The notes under the pieces: model-generated
What the model saw: the letters and a program-made list of their open reading frames with translations, nothing else
Told to the model about the DNA's origin: nothing
The model's database searches: none
Program-made: the position numbers and the translations under genes
Shown here: positions 1-11,235 of the stretch, one piece after another
How positions within the stretch are numbered: the stretch's first letter is position 1
Layout: every line of letters starts with the position of its first letter
NCBI GenBank assembly: GCA_022747635.1
Contig: JAKTNV010000027.1
Coordinates: 3,730,501 to 3,794,500, forward strand
From: Hetaerina americana
Lineage: Eukaryota > Arthropoda > Insecta > Odonata > Calopterygidae
DNA length: 64,000 nt
Direction of reading: 5' to 3'

Positions 1-92
1 ACTAGGAGATAGAAAAGCCATTAAGGGAAATGAAATCCTATAAGGCCGTGGGGGTAGACAATATTCCTGTGGAACTTCTTAAAAGTTTATAG
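1..92 (+). pseudogene. LINE reverse transcriptase fragment (N-terminal RT block)
   Basis: Reading from base 4 on the plus strand gives about 29 residues containing KAVGVDNIPVELLK, which matches the block just before the RT palm in the open LINE ORF at 38561-40333 on the other strand. The reading frame ends at a stop at about 90, and the homology stops there too. It is a short, dead, plus-strand fragment of the same LINE family. The window edge cuts its 5' side, so its true length is unknown. Confidence 0.8.
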
Positions 93-345
93 GGGACCTA
101 GCAGTCTAGAGGTAGTCTAACTAGCCGGAGGGCCGGGTTCGATTACCTCTTTGAGCACCCTCAACGTAAACCCGGATTTTCAAGTATGAGAATTCCCCGG
201 GAAACCATAATCGACACAGGGAAATTATCTGGCCCCCTATTATGACACTTACATGATCCTTTATGAAAGTAATGCGCATAATTTTATTGTGACGCGATTG
301 TCCATGGCAGCGCGATAAAGCCGGTCGGAACATGGGGCGAGGGGT
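93..345 (+). repeat. Degraded tRNA-derived SINE (family SINE1)
   Basis: The stretch carries a weak box A region, a box B-like gggttcgatta at about 137, then the SINE1 body words gggaaaccataatcgacaca and ctggcccccta seen in better copies at 14661-14927 and 21938-22222. It follows the LINE scrap directly. Divergence is high and neither end is sharp. Confidence 0.6.
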
Positions 346-399
346 CTACCCTTCCAACGCAGCCAGTCGACAATTTGCTTCTAACAGTCTGAGTGGAAA

Positions 400-1520
400 G
401 AAGTGCCTCCGCGTGAAATGTGTTTTTCGATTTTGTAACACGGTGCGACGGAGCGTTCTCTTGAACAACGTTACGCCGTCAAGTTGTACGTGCAGCTTGG
501 AAATAATGTGACCGAAACATTCCAGATGCTTGAAGAGGCCTTCAAGGACGACTGCATTTCAAGGTCACAGCCCGGGAGGTTGCAGAAGGCTTTCAATTAG
601 GGCCGGGAGGAGGTCGCCAACGAACCCCGTTCTGGACGCCCAACAACGGCCAAAACCGACGGAGCAGTGAATCGTGTGCGCGAAGTTTTGCGTTCCGACC
701 GTCAATTGAGCATTCAGCAAATTACGGAAACTCTTCATATGTCCACATTTACGATACATTGGATAGTGGGCGAGTATCCGGATATGCGCAAGTTCTGCGC
801 GAAGCTTGTGCCGAAAGTGTTGATTGGAGACCAGAAAGAACTTCGAGTTTCACGCTGTCAAGAATTGTTGGATTTCATTCAAAATGAGCTGGACTTTTTA
901 ACTCTGTCGTTACATGAGACGAATCCAGGATGTTCGACCCAGAATCGGAAAGGCAGAGCAGCGAGTGGCCCGCTGCCCCTCACCCCCTCCCCCCCCCCCG
1001 CCCCAAGAAAGCGCGAATGGGCGACTATCGCATTATAACGGTACTCATTGTCTTTTTTGACGTTCGAAGACTCGTCCATTTTGAGTTTGTGCCGCAGGGA
1101 GAAACTGTCAACTCAATCTTTTGCCTGGAGGTGCTCAAGAGATTGAAACGCTAAGTCGCGCGCGTGAGGGCTGACATCAAAGACACGGTCAAGCTCCACC
1201 ATGTTAATGCCCCCAGCCACACGTCCTTCATAGTTACCAACTTCCTGGCCCTGAGCACCACCCCGGTGATCCCCCAGCTCCCTTGCAGTCCCGACTTGGC
1301 TCCGTGCGACTTTTTATTTGTTTCCCCGACTATAGAGAGAGCTGAAAGGGAAGCATTGGGAGACCGTGGAAAGCATCCAAAGGCATGTTACTACGCCCCT
1401 GAGAGTTACTCCCGTAGATGGGAGTTTCAGGGTGCCTTCTTAGATGTGGCAGACAGGTATCCGCAAGGGTATTGATGCAGGGGGAGGGTATTTTGAAAAC
1501 CTTTAAGCACTTGTACTAGT
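400..1520 (+). pseudogene. Dead mariner-family transposase (DD34D type)
   Basis: Plus-strand frames carry, in order, an N-terminal HTH region (QRYAVKLYVQLGNN at about 460), a second HTH block with SGRPTTAKTDGAVNRVREVL at 630-690, LVPKVL at about 805, DPESERQSSEW at about 932, FFDVRRLVHFEFVPQGETVN at 1055-1115, KLHHVNAPSH at about 1190 and SPDLAPCDF at about 1290. These match mariner transposase order. The frame shifts several times, the TGDETW block with the first catalytic Asp is missing, and the second Asp is changed to Val (HHVN where the family has HHDN). The third Asp is kept. A poly-C run near 990 is one likely frameshift site. I did not find clear terminal inverted repeats. It cannot make an active enzyme. 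Confidence 0.85.
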
Positions 1521-1565
1521 GCGATCAATTAATCTATTTTTCCCAGAGAATGCGAATTACTTTTA

Positions 1566-1700
1566 TCGTGGACCCTATATGTATGAATTTCACGCATTAC
1601 ATAGTACTGGTTGAACTTTGCCATCGCCGGTACGTTGGTAGGGGAGTTCACCCATTACTACCCAGGGTAACTTATTGTGTTTATTGCTTTTAAATGTATA
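1566..1700 (+). repeat. SINE1 tail fragment
   Basis: The words tgaatttcac, tactggttgaactttgcc and ttattgtgtttattgctttt follow the 3' half of SINE1 as seen at 21938-22222. No tRNA-like head precedes it. Its last part forms the left arm of the hairpin at 1672-1785. Confidence 0.5.
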
Positions 1701-1785
1701 TGTTTTTGTTATTATTTAAAAAAATATATAATATTAAATAATAACAAAAATGTATACATATATTCTAAAGCAATAAACACAATAA
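1672..1785. repeat. Inverted repeat built from two SINE1 tails
   Basis: Bases 1672-1718 and 1735-1785 are near-perfect reverse complements (left arm starts ttattgtgtttattgctt, right arm ends aagcaataaacacaataa) around a short AT loop. Both arms are the SINE1 3' end in opposite orientations, so this is a tail-to-tail arrangement. Confidence 0.85.
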
Positions 1786-1872
1786 TTAATATATATATAT
1801 GGGTCCGCGACCCATATATATATATATATATATGTGGGTCGCGGTAGTCCAGTGGGTAGAGCGTTGGACTGC
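1786..1872 (+). repeat. (TA)n with a gggtccgcgaccc palindrome, then a SINE1 head
   Basis: TA repeats surround gggtccgcgaccc at 1801-1813. From 1836 the plus strand carries the SINE1 head (gggtcgcggtagtccagtgg, box A-like) up to about 1870, after which SINE1 homology stops. The palindrome contains a reversed copy of the first bases of the SINE head. Confidence 0.65.
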
Positions 1873-1889
1873 TTCAATCTGTTTGGCTA

Positions 1890-2012
1890 ATATGTACACC
1901 ATAAAATAGTTGAATTTGTGTAGTTTTGAGGTAAAAATAATAAATGTTCTCTATGTATTCCAGTCTAATTTTTATACTAGCAAAATGGTGGTTGCTTTCT
2001 GGACAGCAATCG
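1890..2012 (+). mobile_element. 3' end fragment of a mariner (same family as 16128-16793)
   Basis: The sequence gtagttttgaggtaaaaata followed by a terminal repeat ggttgctttctggacagca at about 1991-2009 matches the right end of the element at 16128-16793. The rest of the element is absent; the left boundary is close to the truncated SINE1 head. Confidence 0.65.
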
Positions 2013-3856
2013 CAAATAGAAAAAGAATTACTGATTCACCAATGATTGTAGACGGAACTATGAATTGTTTCTGTTTCCAATATCTTTAGCGCGGGGATCC
2101 AGTTGCGCGAATTGGAAGGCCTGGAGAACAGCGGCTTCCAGCATTCTGGAGATGCATTCCAGGGAGGTGAATACATCGCAAAGCTTGAGAGGGAGGTCTC
2201 CCCAAGCGGAGAGGGAGGGTTCATTAATTATCGCGTTGGTTCCGAAATCCCCGCCGCGCCGCACGCGTCGTGCTCCTCGAACTGGTAACGGTACAACTCT
2301 TCATTAGCATTGGACTGTCTCCTCTCTCCCCGTCTCAAGTACGTTTTGGACTTCTGAATTTCAACGAGGGAATGTCTCGGTTAATCACTTAACAGTCCCC
2401 CAATTACTATTTAGTACTCCTACCCTTCTTCATTTGAAATTCTCTTGTTCCTAAAAAGTCTTTTCACCTAAGGGTCAGGAGGGCAGTAAACTTTTATCAA
2501 GACTACAGGTGCCATTTAATACATTATCAAATAGATATATTTAAAGGATCATAGAATGTTGAATTTCACTGGAGGATATGAATTCATTGTACCTTTATGC
2601 CCTCTTAGAAGACTCAATAGTGGTTCTCTGAGGAAAAAGGATGTCATACTTTGCAAATCCTCGAACGACATTGATATTTTCACTCTTCCCACCGATACAT
2701 TTGAACGCTATCTGATTGAATTATCAATATTTGAAGAACTACAGCCTTGCTTAAAAAGAAAATGATGTCTTGTGTAAGAGTCACTTTTTCAGATGAATAA
2801 TTTCAAAGTAACACCTTGTAAATGCACATGGAAAATAAACTTAAATGCGACCCAGGTCTCACAGCGGTACAGCATAATTAGGCCCAGTGAAACCGCAATC
2901 CGTAGTAAAACCGCGGTGAAGTCGCATTAATGTGTACTTTTTACGTGGATTTACAATGATTTATTTTGACATTATTCATCATGAAACAATTCCACAAAGT
3001 TACGTCTGAAAGGATTAAATTATATCACAGTTTCACGTTCGAATGATGTAGAGATTTTTTGAGGAAATCATCGAACATATTTCCTCGGGTACCGTTTTCA
3101 TTAATTATTTATTAGTTTGAAATTGTACGAGACTTCGGCAATCCACAATAGCTTCCATTACTTTAAATGTGGGTGCACCAGATTAAATCGACTTTGCCGC
3201 TGGTGTGAAATTAGTGTTGTTGCCATCGTGTTGAAATTCACGATTAGCTCTCTTAAACCAACTCAAAAGTACCAAGCGCTGTAGTTTTCATATTTCGATC
3301 AAATATTGAGCCCTCGCTTTAAGATTTTCCGTCGATGATGAAATGGTTCCCGAAACACCTTTGATGAATCCTATGACATTCAAGGCCGTTAGAATAAAAT
3401 GCTTGGAAGATGGTAATGTTCTTTAACAGAGCGCATTTGCTAAGTAGGCTCTTGGCCCAATGATTGGGATCCTGGATCAGTGGGCCTCGCCGAGAAGGGA
3501 CCACTTTCGATGGCATCCGAGGTGGGCGATTCGCGGCGCTTTCCCGTGGCCAATTAACGCCGATTAATGAGGATGTGGGAAAGCATTTGGACACTCCTCC
3601 ACGCGATTTTAATTGCTCTCTCGAATTTCACGAGATTGCACATTCTCGCCTCGCTCATGTCATTTCTATACTCGTAAGTATACTCGCTCGCCCCTTGCAG
3701 ATGTGATGCTGTTTCGGCACCAAGTGAAATTTCATTAGGGGGGGAAGATAGGGGGAGAGTTTCTCGTTAGCGCTGGTGTTGTAATCCGTCTCCCGGCTCT
3801 GCGATACAACTCCCTTGAAGGATGTGTAATTGAATGTGGTGAGGCGTGCAATAATA
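2013..3856. other. Unannotated stretch, 1.8 kb
   Basis: No transposase, RT, tRNA-like or coding signal could be supported. Overlapping ORFs of 60-80 codons at 2036-2307 disagree between frames and match no family I know. The remainder is moderately AT-rich unique-looking DNA. Confidence 0.4.
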
Positions 3857-3945
3857 TATGGTTTGCATAAATTGTCTCGGGAAAAGTTTCGGAAAAATAG
3901 ATTTATTTCAGATATTGCTCGAACAATTCCTCGTAATTCTTTTGA

Positions 3946-4856
3946 GTGGGAGAGCAATTTGAAAAGTAAGGTCTCCTATTTTTTTCATAAAAAATCAAAT
4001 TTATTCTCAACTTTGCGTACATCGTTGGAAAGGCTGAGTATTTAGCTATTTTTCTACATATTCGCGTTGACGATTAATCACTTTTTGCATCCTTGTATTC
4101 AGCTTTTTAATACTGGCGCCGTACCTTTCTCCCGCCCCGTCGCGAAGCCAACTGACGACTGCATCTCCGATATAAATTCATCGCCATTTAGTGGAAATGT
4201 ACGGCGAGAAGTGTATGGACATCAAAAACGCGCGGAAGTGGCGCAGGGAGTTTTTTGATGGACGGGAAAACGTCCACGATGAGCAGCGGTCGGGGCGGCC
4301 GAGTTTGCCGGAATCAACGGTGGCTCCAATTGACGAGATGGTGTGCAATAACCGGAGAATTACCCTTCATGAGATAAAGGAAGGCCTTAATGAAGAGAGT
4401 GGCTACTTCCCCGTTCAGAACATTGTATCAGAGGTACAACTAAAGGAGTGTGTTTGCATCATGACAATTCACTTCGACATGTTTCACATCAAACGACCAC
4501 CCTACTCAATGAATTCGGCTGGGATATCATGGGCCACCCTCCTTGCAGCCCGGACGTTGCCCCTAGCGACTACCACTTGTTTCCCGCTCTAAAAAAACAC
4601 GTTGGAGGACAGAAATTCAAGTCAGACGAGGAAGTGCTAGAAGCAGTCGTCAGTTGGCTTCGTGACGCGGCAGGAGAAAGGTACGACGCCGGCATTAAAA
4701 AGCTGCTTAAAAGGATGCAAAAAGTGATTGATCATCAAGACAACTATGTTGAAAAATAGCTAAATGCTCAGCCTTTCCTACACTGTACGTAAAGTTGAGA
4801 ATAAATTTGATTTTTCATGAAAAGAATAGGAGACCTTACTTTTCGAATCGCCCACG
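3946..4856 (+). mobile_element. Fold-back mariner with two copies of the transposase 3' end as arms
   Basis: Left arm about 3957-4168 and right arm about 4643-4850 are reverse complements over roughly 208 bp with close to 88% identity by eye. The right arm is the normal transposase C-terminus (GIKKLLKRMQKV, then YVEK and a stop at 4757-4759) plus its 3' flank. The left arm is the same segment inverted, including the reversed YVEK-stop. A short outer repeat (gtggg...gaaaag) extends both arms to about 3946 and 4856. The 5' UTR and first 20-40 codons of a normal mariner are replaced by the inverted 3' end. It sits inside the mariner relic at 3859-5339. Confidence 0.85.
4191..4759 (+). pseudogene. 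Mariner transposase remnant in the fold-back element
   Basis: Two overlapping frames cover it. The first gives the HTH region YGEKCMDIKNARKWRREF, then NVHDEQRSGRPSLPES and NNRRITLHEIKE. The second (4448-4759) gives HHDNSLRH, CSPDVAPSDYHLF and a complete C-terminus ending DNYVEK. The second and third catalytic Asp are 34 residues apart, as in DD34D mariners. The N-terminal residues and the region with the first Asp (TGDETW) are missing, and the two parts are out of frame. Both the HTH and the C-terminus are unusually well kept for a dead copy. Confidence 0.85.
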
Positions 4857-5341
4857 TACATCCCTTTAGCGTCGACACACTTTTTCCAGTGGCTTTTCCA
4901 CGACTCGAAGGTTCCCTGGTAGGCGGAAGGTCCCTAAGGGTACAAGCGTGCAATCCTCTTTGACGGCATTTACGGTCCCATGATGGCGTAGTCGTTTGAA
5001 GGATGGAAGATTTCACATTTGGGATATGAAAATGGTCTACTGGTGCCAGATCGAGACAGTAAGGGAGTTGGGGAATCGTCGCGATGACGTTTCAGAAGGT
5101 CTTCGTAAGAGGGCACACTCAATTCTACTTTTGGTCTTCCGTAAAGAATTTCGGGAGGACGAGTTTAGCGCAGATCTTTCGTATCGCCAAATTTTCAGTG
5201 ATCATGATTGTGCGTGCAATGTCTTCTTTTCAATGCCAATATGCGATCTGCGATCATACACGCACTTAACCGACAAGGTCTCAATTCAGCACTTCACGCC
5301 AGGTAAACATTGCAACCGATACTTTTCATACAAACCTTGTA

Positions 5342-5911
5342 TATGCGTGGGAATTTCAAAGAGGCTTGAAAACGAGAAAATATACTTTTTCTCAGCTGTT
5401 CCCGCCTCTCCCATGTTTTCCAGTCCTAACCAAAGTTAATTATTGGTGCTATTGATTCCCTAACAAACTCCTTTTATCGCAAAATGAAGGCTGTGGTGTA
5501 GTTTTAAGTTTTCCCTTTATATAGATTTTAGACACGTGCAATGATATTCAAAAAAACGTCTCTGCAGGGTTCCATTTTCATAATTTCATTATTCTATGGT
5601 TCTTAACGCTGTCAATTGTTTTCCAATTAGGGTATTTTCGGAGAACACGGACATTTGGTCCGTTGAAACGGTGTCAGGCGCTACTCTGTGGATAAAGCAC
5701 TTATTAAATGGAGGTTGTGTGGAAATATACCAGCTAGTATTAGCGCCTCATTTGTTTTATAATTCTCGGAGGGAACAATGAGGAGAGATAAGGAGACCCT
5801 CTACCGGAGGGTGCCCTATTTAACAGAATTCTTATCGCCTTTCGTTTTTCAATTTGACTTTAAAACCTTTTTCTAAAATAAAATCCATACATATCGCAGT
5901 AGTGTTTATTG
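5342..5911. other. Unannotated stretch, 0.57 kb
   Basis: No recognisable element. A 61-codon ORF at 5596-5781 has no family resemblance. Confidence 0.4.
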
Positions 5912-6175
5912 GGGGAGGCGACCGACAGCTGAGGTCATTTGCAGCATTATGGATGGACGGAAGATGATGAAGGGTGGAGAGAAACCCGGCGTTGACATTG
6001 GCTTCCTCTTAATGAAAGGCGCCAAGGGGTCTGCAACTTAACGTCCCATTCGAAAGACTGAAACCACTGAAGACCACAGACAGAGATACCACTGAAAAAT
6101 ATCTGCAGTATTCGAACCCGGGCCCTTTCGCTGGGAAGCCAGAAGGTTAGCCACTGCACCAACCTGATCCCCCAT
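5912..6175 (-). repeat. tRNA-derived SINE (family SINE2), minus strand
   Basis: In reverse the element starts near 6175 with a box A-like tggtgcagtggctaacc and a box B-like cgggttcgaatac, then a body shared with the copy at 43660-43948 (ggtatctctgtct, gggacgttaagttgcagacc, cgccgggtttctctccaccc, gacctcagctgtcggtcgcc). RNA polymerase III transcription and LINE-dependent copying are the usual biology of such elements. The 80-codon minus ORF across it is a by-product of the tRNA-like head. Confidence 0.85.
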
Positions 6176-9100
6176 CTACACTTATCCAATTAAAGACTAG
6201 GATATAATCATTACCTCGACTTTGATTACATGAAGTCCTTTTTACAAGTTCTGGGAATATCCATTGGTTCTCACACATTGATCATCACGGAAGTGGTGAA
6301 CAGCTTTTTTGGATAAAATTTTTCAGGTTGAATTTTGAAAAATGTCCATTTTCGGAAAATAGTTTGAATTTCACGAAAAACGTTCATATCCTATCCAAAA
6401 AATTATTATTTGAACATCTTACCTGTCCACCACGCCTTATCCGGTGCTTAGGTAATAGCCGTATGACTCTATTAATAATTGTGTGTGTGTAAGCCTTATT
6501 TATTTCTAGGGATATATCTGTCATCTGCGGGACTTGGTCTGTCTTAGCCTCCCTGTCCAAGAGTGACTCCCATTTCCACTGGGTCGAAATTATTGTATGC
6601 TCGGCGCGGACGATCGGGCGCATCGGGAGAAATCAGAGCAAAGGTCGGGCCCTCCAACTCCGAAGGCAGTGGCGATGCTGAAAATGCTGAAGGGATCTCC
6701 TTCATTCCCGCCAGAGCGCGCTCCCTCCACCCCCTATCGTGTCACCCCCTATGCATCCTATTAGTACTCCTCACGAGTAATTATTCTATTTTTATCTTTC
6801 TCATCACTGGCTCAACCAATACTGAGCACATATTACTGTAATCAACGCGCCTCATATTTAATCGTTCTGCTGGATTTTCTCCAACGGCATTGCTTCCGCT
6901 ATACGAGATTTTAGGATTTTTTTCAAGCTTGAGATTGGTCACATATTCGCCAGAAGCCTGCATATTTTTACTCAACATGTTTTCCAAAATAAGGTCCGAA
7001 GTGCTCTCCGACGCTTAACTAATTCGATTTATATGAATGGGACCTTGTTGGATGTCCAATAGGGAATACGATCAGTCGAGTGGGATTCATTCGTCCAAAC
7101 CGTTTGCCAATAATGTGAAATAAATGCTCATTGTCAAAAATACTGTCATTCATCATCCTCCGCGTTAAATATATTTTCAGGGAGAGCAATATTTAAAGAT
7201 GACTTGATTTTGGATTTATTCACCTGCCAAAAAAATCAAACCATCTACAAGCCGCGAAATTTAGTGAAATTTGATTGCGATTTCCTCATTTTGTGCATTT
7301 CATTAAATTACTTGTGGTGTACTTTTAAGGGAAACTATTTTACATAGGTACTCTCATCGTTTTGAATAACCAGGTGACTCGGGTACATATCGTAGGCCTT
7401 TAATCATTATCATATGCCTGGCTAAAAACAAGGATCAAAGTTTCATTTGTTCCCAGGTCAACATAGGATGACAATTATACAATTCCAAAGCACCAATTGA
7501 AATGTATGTCTCTTGAAGTACTGTACATGATTGTAAAATCGCGGCCCAAACAAACGTTTTACTCCGTATTTGTTGGATCGCAATCGAGAGTGAATTTTCT
7601 CTGTGGTGTATGTCATGTGTGATGGCGTGTTCACAGAACTAATAGCAACAAATGTATTTACATTTCAGTAATTTTAATAAGCAGCGAAGTGAATCATGTC
7701 ACTTATTTTTAATTATGAAAAGCATGCGTACATGATTTTTTACAATCATTAATATAATATAATATGATATGACATGACATGACACAACAAGAAACGACAC
7801 GATACGATAAGATACGATACGATATGATGACTGAATTTTTCGAATGGTTTTGGATTGACAGAGACTGTTCATCGCTCTACTGCGGCAGTTACTTGAACTA
7901 AATGTTGATGAGTATCTGCGAAATGCAGAAATTTCACATGTTGCGAAAACCATTGGCCAAGGTCATGCCGGTAAAGGCGATTTATAGACTGTGTGATTCT
8001 AGCATTTCACGGATTCCACTTTCATTGCCCGTCTCCGCAGTTTCCCATTCGCCACTATGAGGACCCCGCGAATGAGTCTCCGCGCCTCCGTAATATATGC
8101 ATAGCTCTGTAACTAGCACCGCGAGAATCCCCGCCATCCTTCCATCTCTCCTGGCCGAGACGTAACATAGGTACTCTCCCCATATCCCACTTGATATTTT
8201 ACAACTTCCCTCCGCTAATTAGCTTGTAATTAAAGTCTCGTGCTTCTGTTAGTATCATCGCCACGTTTGAAACCTCTGGAAATCATGCCTTGGCTTATTG
8301 CATTTCCATCGACTGTTTCCGAAATGTTTTCTTCTTAACTCAAGCGACCCTAAACACCACGAGATAGCGCCTTCGTCGACTTTTAATCTTAAGCAAGCGG
8401 CGATTAATTTCGCCCGAAATCAATGCGTCTCACACATGTAGTTTTATATACATGTGTATAAGATGGAAGGATGGCGGGGATTACTGGAGTTATAGAATAA
8501 TGCACGAGGCCTATCCAATAGATACGCAAATGGTGTAATCTGACGGCCATGACGCGGACCATAGCGACCCCGCCCACTAGCGACAAAGCGACACTGGTTG
8601 CCTGAGACCCAATGAGCCGTCTGTCCTTGGCGGATCGTCGAGCTGCGCGTATGGTGCCAGTTCTGTTAGTTTCTGTTGGCCTTGCTTTTACTTTGATGCA
8701 TATTGCAAATGCAGCAGCCATCTTTCCACAATTTTTGCACCATATTATTTCTTTTCGGGACCTTCCTGCTAACGGTGGAACACTCATCAAACTATGGCTA
8801 TAACCATTGACAGCCAACGTGACAGTGAAACTGCATTTTGAAATGTTATTGCATTTTCAAGGATTTCGCTAGATTCACTCTCGTATTTTACCGTTTGGAA
8901 GGCCCTTGAATACGTACGCATCTTCCCTTTTGGGTGAAACCCCGCCCTGCCCCCCCTCGTGGCTCAATTGATTCACGACTGGCCTGGCGCAAGGACCTCA
9001 GAATGATTTGCGCAAGTCAAATACTTCCAGTTGCGCGTGTTTGGGGGAAGGGGGCGTGATCGCTCCCCCCCCCCCCTGTTTCATCGTTTTGTAATTCGCG

Positions 9101-9414
9101 CGAGTGGCGCTGCGGGAGGGAAGGGGGGAGGAAACATTCGTTTGCGAGGGGACATATGGGAGTAGGGGGAGGGAGTCAGGTGTCATGGCCGCGGAGGGGT
9201 CCGAAGGCCCTCGTCTTTTCTCGCTCTCTTTTGCATCGAGTTGCTCCGCTGCCTCGCCGCACGCCCCTGAACGGGCAAACGATACCAGTTGAAGACCCCG
9301 GCGAGTGTAAGCCGTGTTACTTCGATCGACTATCTCGATTTGTGTCCTCTAAGCGTCGATGGGTTACGCGTCAGTGCTTCGAAACTATCGATGTAACTGC
9401 TCCTTATACTGCTT
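6176..9414. other. Unannotated stretch, 3.2 kb
   Basis: I found no transposase, RT or SINE in this block. It contains a pentanucleotide-rich tract (7750-7828), a small GC-rich patch with a poly-C run (9040-9290), and ORFs of up to 137 codons (minus, 8404-8817) that match no family I recognise. A ggcctatccaatagatacgc motif at 8510 looks repeat-like, but I could not pair it within the window. Confidence 0.4.
7750..7828. repeat. Degenerate pentanucleotide tandem repeat
   Basis: A run of related 5-mers (aatat, gacat, gatac) such as gacatgacatgacac and gatacgataagatacgatac. It behaves as a decayed microsatellite with unit-to-unit substitutions. Confidence 0.75.
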
Positions 9415-10278
9415 TTTTGTGCTGTTCAAATTAAAGTTGTCGATTAAAAAATATTTATCGCCAAAATTGATACATTCACTCCTCGCACGCCTTCTGGAAG
9501 GCGGCGCCTGCTAAGCTCCCTCGTCACGGGCTGTGGTAACGCTTCCACCGAGTCGTGGCGACGTCCTTTCAGCATGGATTTGAGACGGCGGGGAAAGAGG
9601 AAGAAGTCTAGTGGAGCAATGTCTAAAAATATTGGAATCTTCACTCATTGGGTAGAGAAGCTCATGGCAGATCTGGGTGCGAGTTTCCTTTCGTTCGCCC
9701 GAGAGCACTCGCGGCACCAACTTCGCACGCACCTTTCTTGTGCCCATGTTTTGGGTTACAAATCGATTCACATCACTCTAAGGGATGTCAAATTCACCAT
9801 TCACCATTCGAACACTTAATCTGCGATCCATGTCCAACAAAGCCTTCACTCTAGCAAGGTTTTCGTCTCTCTTTGAGATCGAATGGCATCCCGAGCGTCT
9901 AGGGTCTTCAACATCTTCTCTACCCTCGTGAAACAAGATGTGTCACTCAAAAACACCCGATCCACCCATGGCGTTATCACCTTAAGCTGTCCAGAGCACA
10001 TCACGTGTTTCATTCCCGGTTTTGCCCAGTTTAACGCAAAAGTTCATGGCGTAGCGCTGTTCCAATAACCAGTTTATGATGAGGCGTAACGTGATCATGT
10101 TATAGAGGTTTCGATAACGAAACATCCACACTCCGCAAAGGCTGGGACCCATCCATCTGTCACCGGCCTCCAAGCCATTCCTGAGAGAGTCCCTTCCCTC
10201 GAACATAGCCAGAGAAATCGCTGCCCGTCCGTCCGTCTATCCGGTAAAGTTAGTTAAGTCACTTTTGGGAGAGGCCTT
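9415..10278 (-). mobile_element. Internally deleted mariner, minus strand
   Basis: Reverse frames give [11 protein letters not shown] near 10040, then DIP and NRFVTQNMGTRKVRAKLVPR at about 9740, CHELL, and APLDFFLFPRRLK at about 9590. The family matches the element at 30723-31553. The right end carries cttttgggagaggcc, a decayed form of that element's cttttgggacaaacc; the left end is only weakly recognisable. The region between CHELL and APLDFF, which would hold the first two catalytic Asp, is gone, and frames are shifted. Confidence 0.8.
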
Positions 10279-11235
10279 TCATCCAAACGAATAGTTTAAC
10301 CTGTGAGTGTATGGCAAACGACATTTCCATTATTACCGCTGAAAGGGTATACGTATAACTCAACAAAATTAATAAATTATTGCGAAACCTGACTCACTGA
10401 TGGAGGCTTTCTTTGTGTGTGAGGAAAGCAGTGATAGTTGGTTGTCAAAAATAAATTTGCAACAGTATGGTTGTGTTGACTCCAGGGATGTTGGGGCAAA
10501 TGGAATATTTTGTTCCGACGTGATGGCCCTGAAGATACGTCAGCTGCAACGCCAGAGAAACCATCGTCCGGCCAGTTGCTGCTACGTGGGAGTGAGCAGG
10601 AATCAACGGGAAAGCCATGGTTACAATTAATGGGCGGATTTGAGGAACGGTGTTTATCCGTTGTTATCCGCAGGACATCGGTTAAACGGTGTCTCCGACG
10701 ACAATAGATGACCCAGGGATCTCCGAGTCTTCGAAATTTGATTTTCGTATCGATTGAATGATTTGATTCGTAGAATTCATATTCATATCCCACAACCAAT
10801 GACCTTAGCAAATGGTTTCATCTTCGCAATACCTCGCAAGCCGCTGCAAAGACGTATGGCAGGGGGTGGTAGTTCAACAGTTATTCTACACGTATTCCCT
10901 ATATTTCCTCATACGCCTTGCACCTCGCGATGCACCCAAAAATGGCTTGGAAAGGGGGTGACCGAACACCAAACATGCAACACGTCGACATATATTAAGA
11001 GGATTATATTTTTAGCAGTGGCTCCTATGCCTACACAAAGAGGACAATAAAATACGTTCAAAGAGGGAAGGCCGGCATAAAATTTAGACACTTAATGCCG
11101 TTTAGTATTCTTCGCATTCCGGACGAACAATTCTAGGATTGTTATTAAGCTTTGTATACATTCACCTACACTCCAACCGACACAATGGCGTACGACGGGG
11201 GACGTTAGAAGCCAGCCTCGGAGAGTGTTTGGTGG
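10279..11235. other. Unannotated stretch, 0.96 kb
   Basis: ORFs of 144 codons (minus, 10377-10811) and 76 codons (plus, 10400-10630) overlap in opposite directions with no recognisable domain. The sequence looks like a decayed repeat, but I found no second copy in the window. Confidence 0.35.

Larger units (their letters stand above)
3859..5339 (-). mobile_element. Minus-strand mariner relic split by a nested fold-back element
   Basis: The right end (caaaccttgta read in reverse at 5331-5341) and the left end (tctcgggaaaagtttcgg at 3873-3890) are the two termini of the mariner family also seen at 59031-59957. TA dinucleotides flank both ends (3857-3858 and 5340-5341), as expected for a mariner target duplication. 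Bases 3859-3945 are the 3' end and 4857-5339 the rest; together they match the 59 kb copy with a 0.9 kb interruption. Reverse frames give SVKCMIADRILA, then IPQLPYCLDLAPVDH in place of IPQPPYSPDLAP. The 5' coding part and the central part with the first two catalytic Asp are deleted, and frames are broken. Confidence 0.8.

Noticed and set aside
2036..2307. Possible exon with overlapping ORFs
   Set aside because: Frames on both strands are open, no family match, and no convincing splice sites.
5947..6189. 80-codon minus ORF containing LVQWLTFWLPSERARVRI
   Set aside because: This is the well-known kind of spurious peptide read from a tRNA-derived SINE head.
8404..8817. 137-codon minus ORF, possible DNA-transposon fragment
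   Set aside because: There is a lone CxxC but no zinc-finger pattern, and no catalytic motif or terminal repeats could be confirmed.
10377..10811. 144-codon minus ORF
   Set aside because: An overlapping plus ORF and lack of any domain suggest a decayed repeat rather than a gene.
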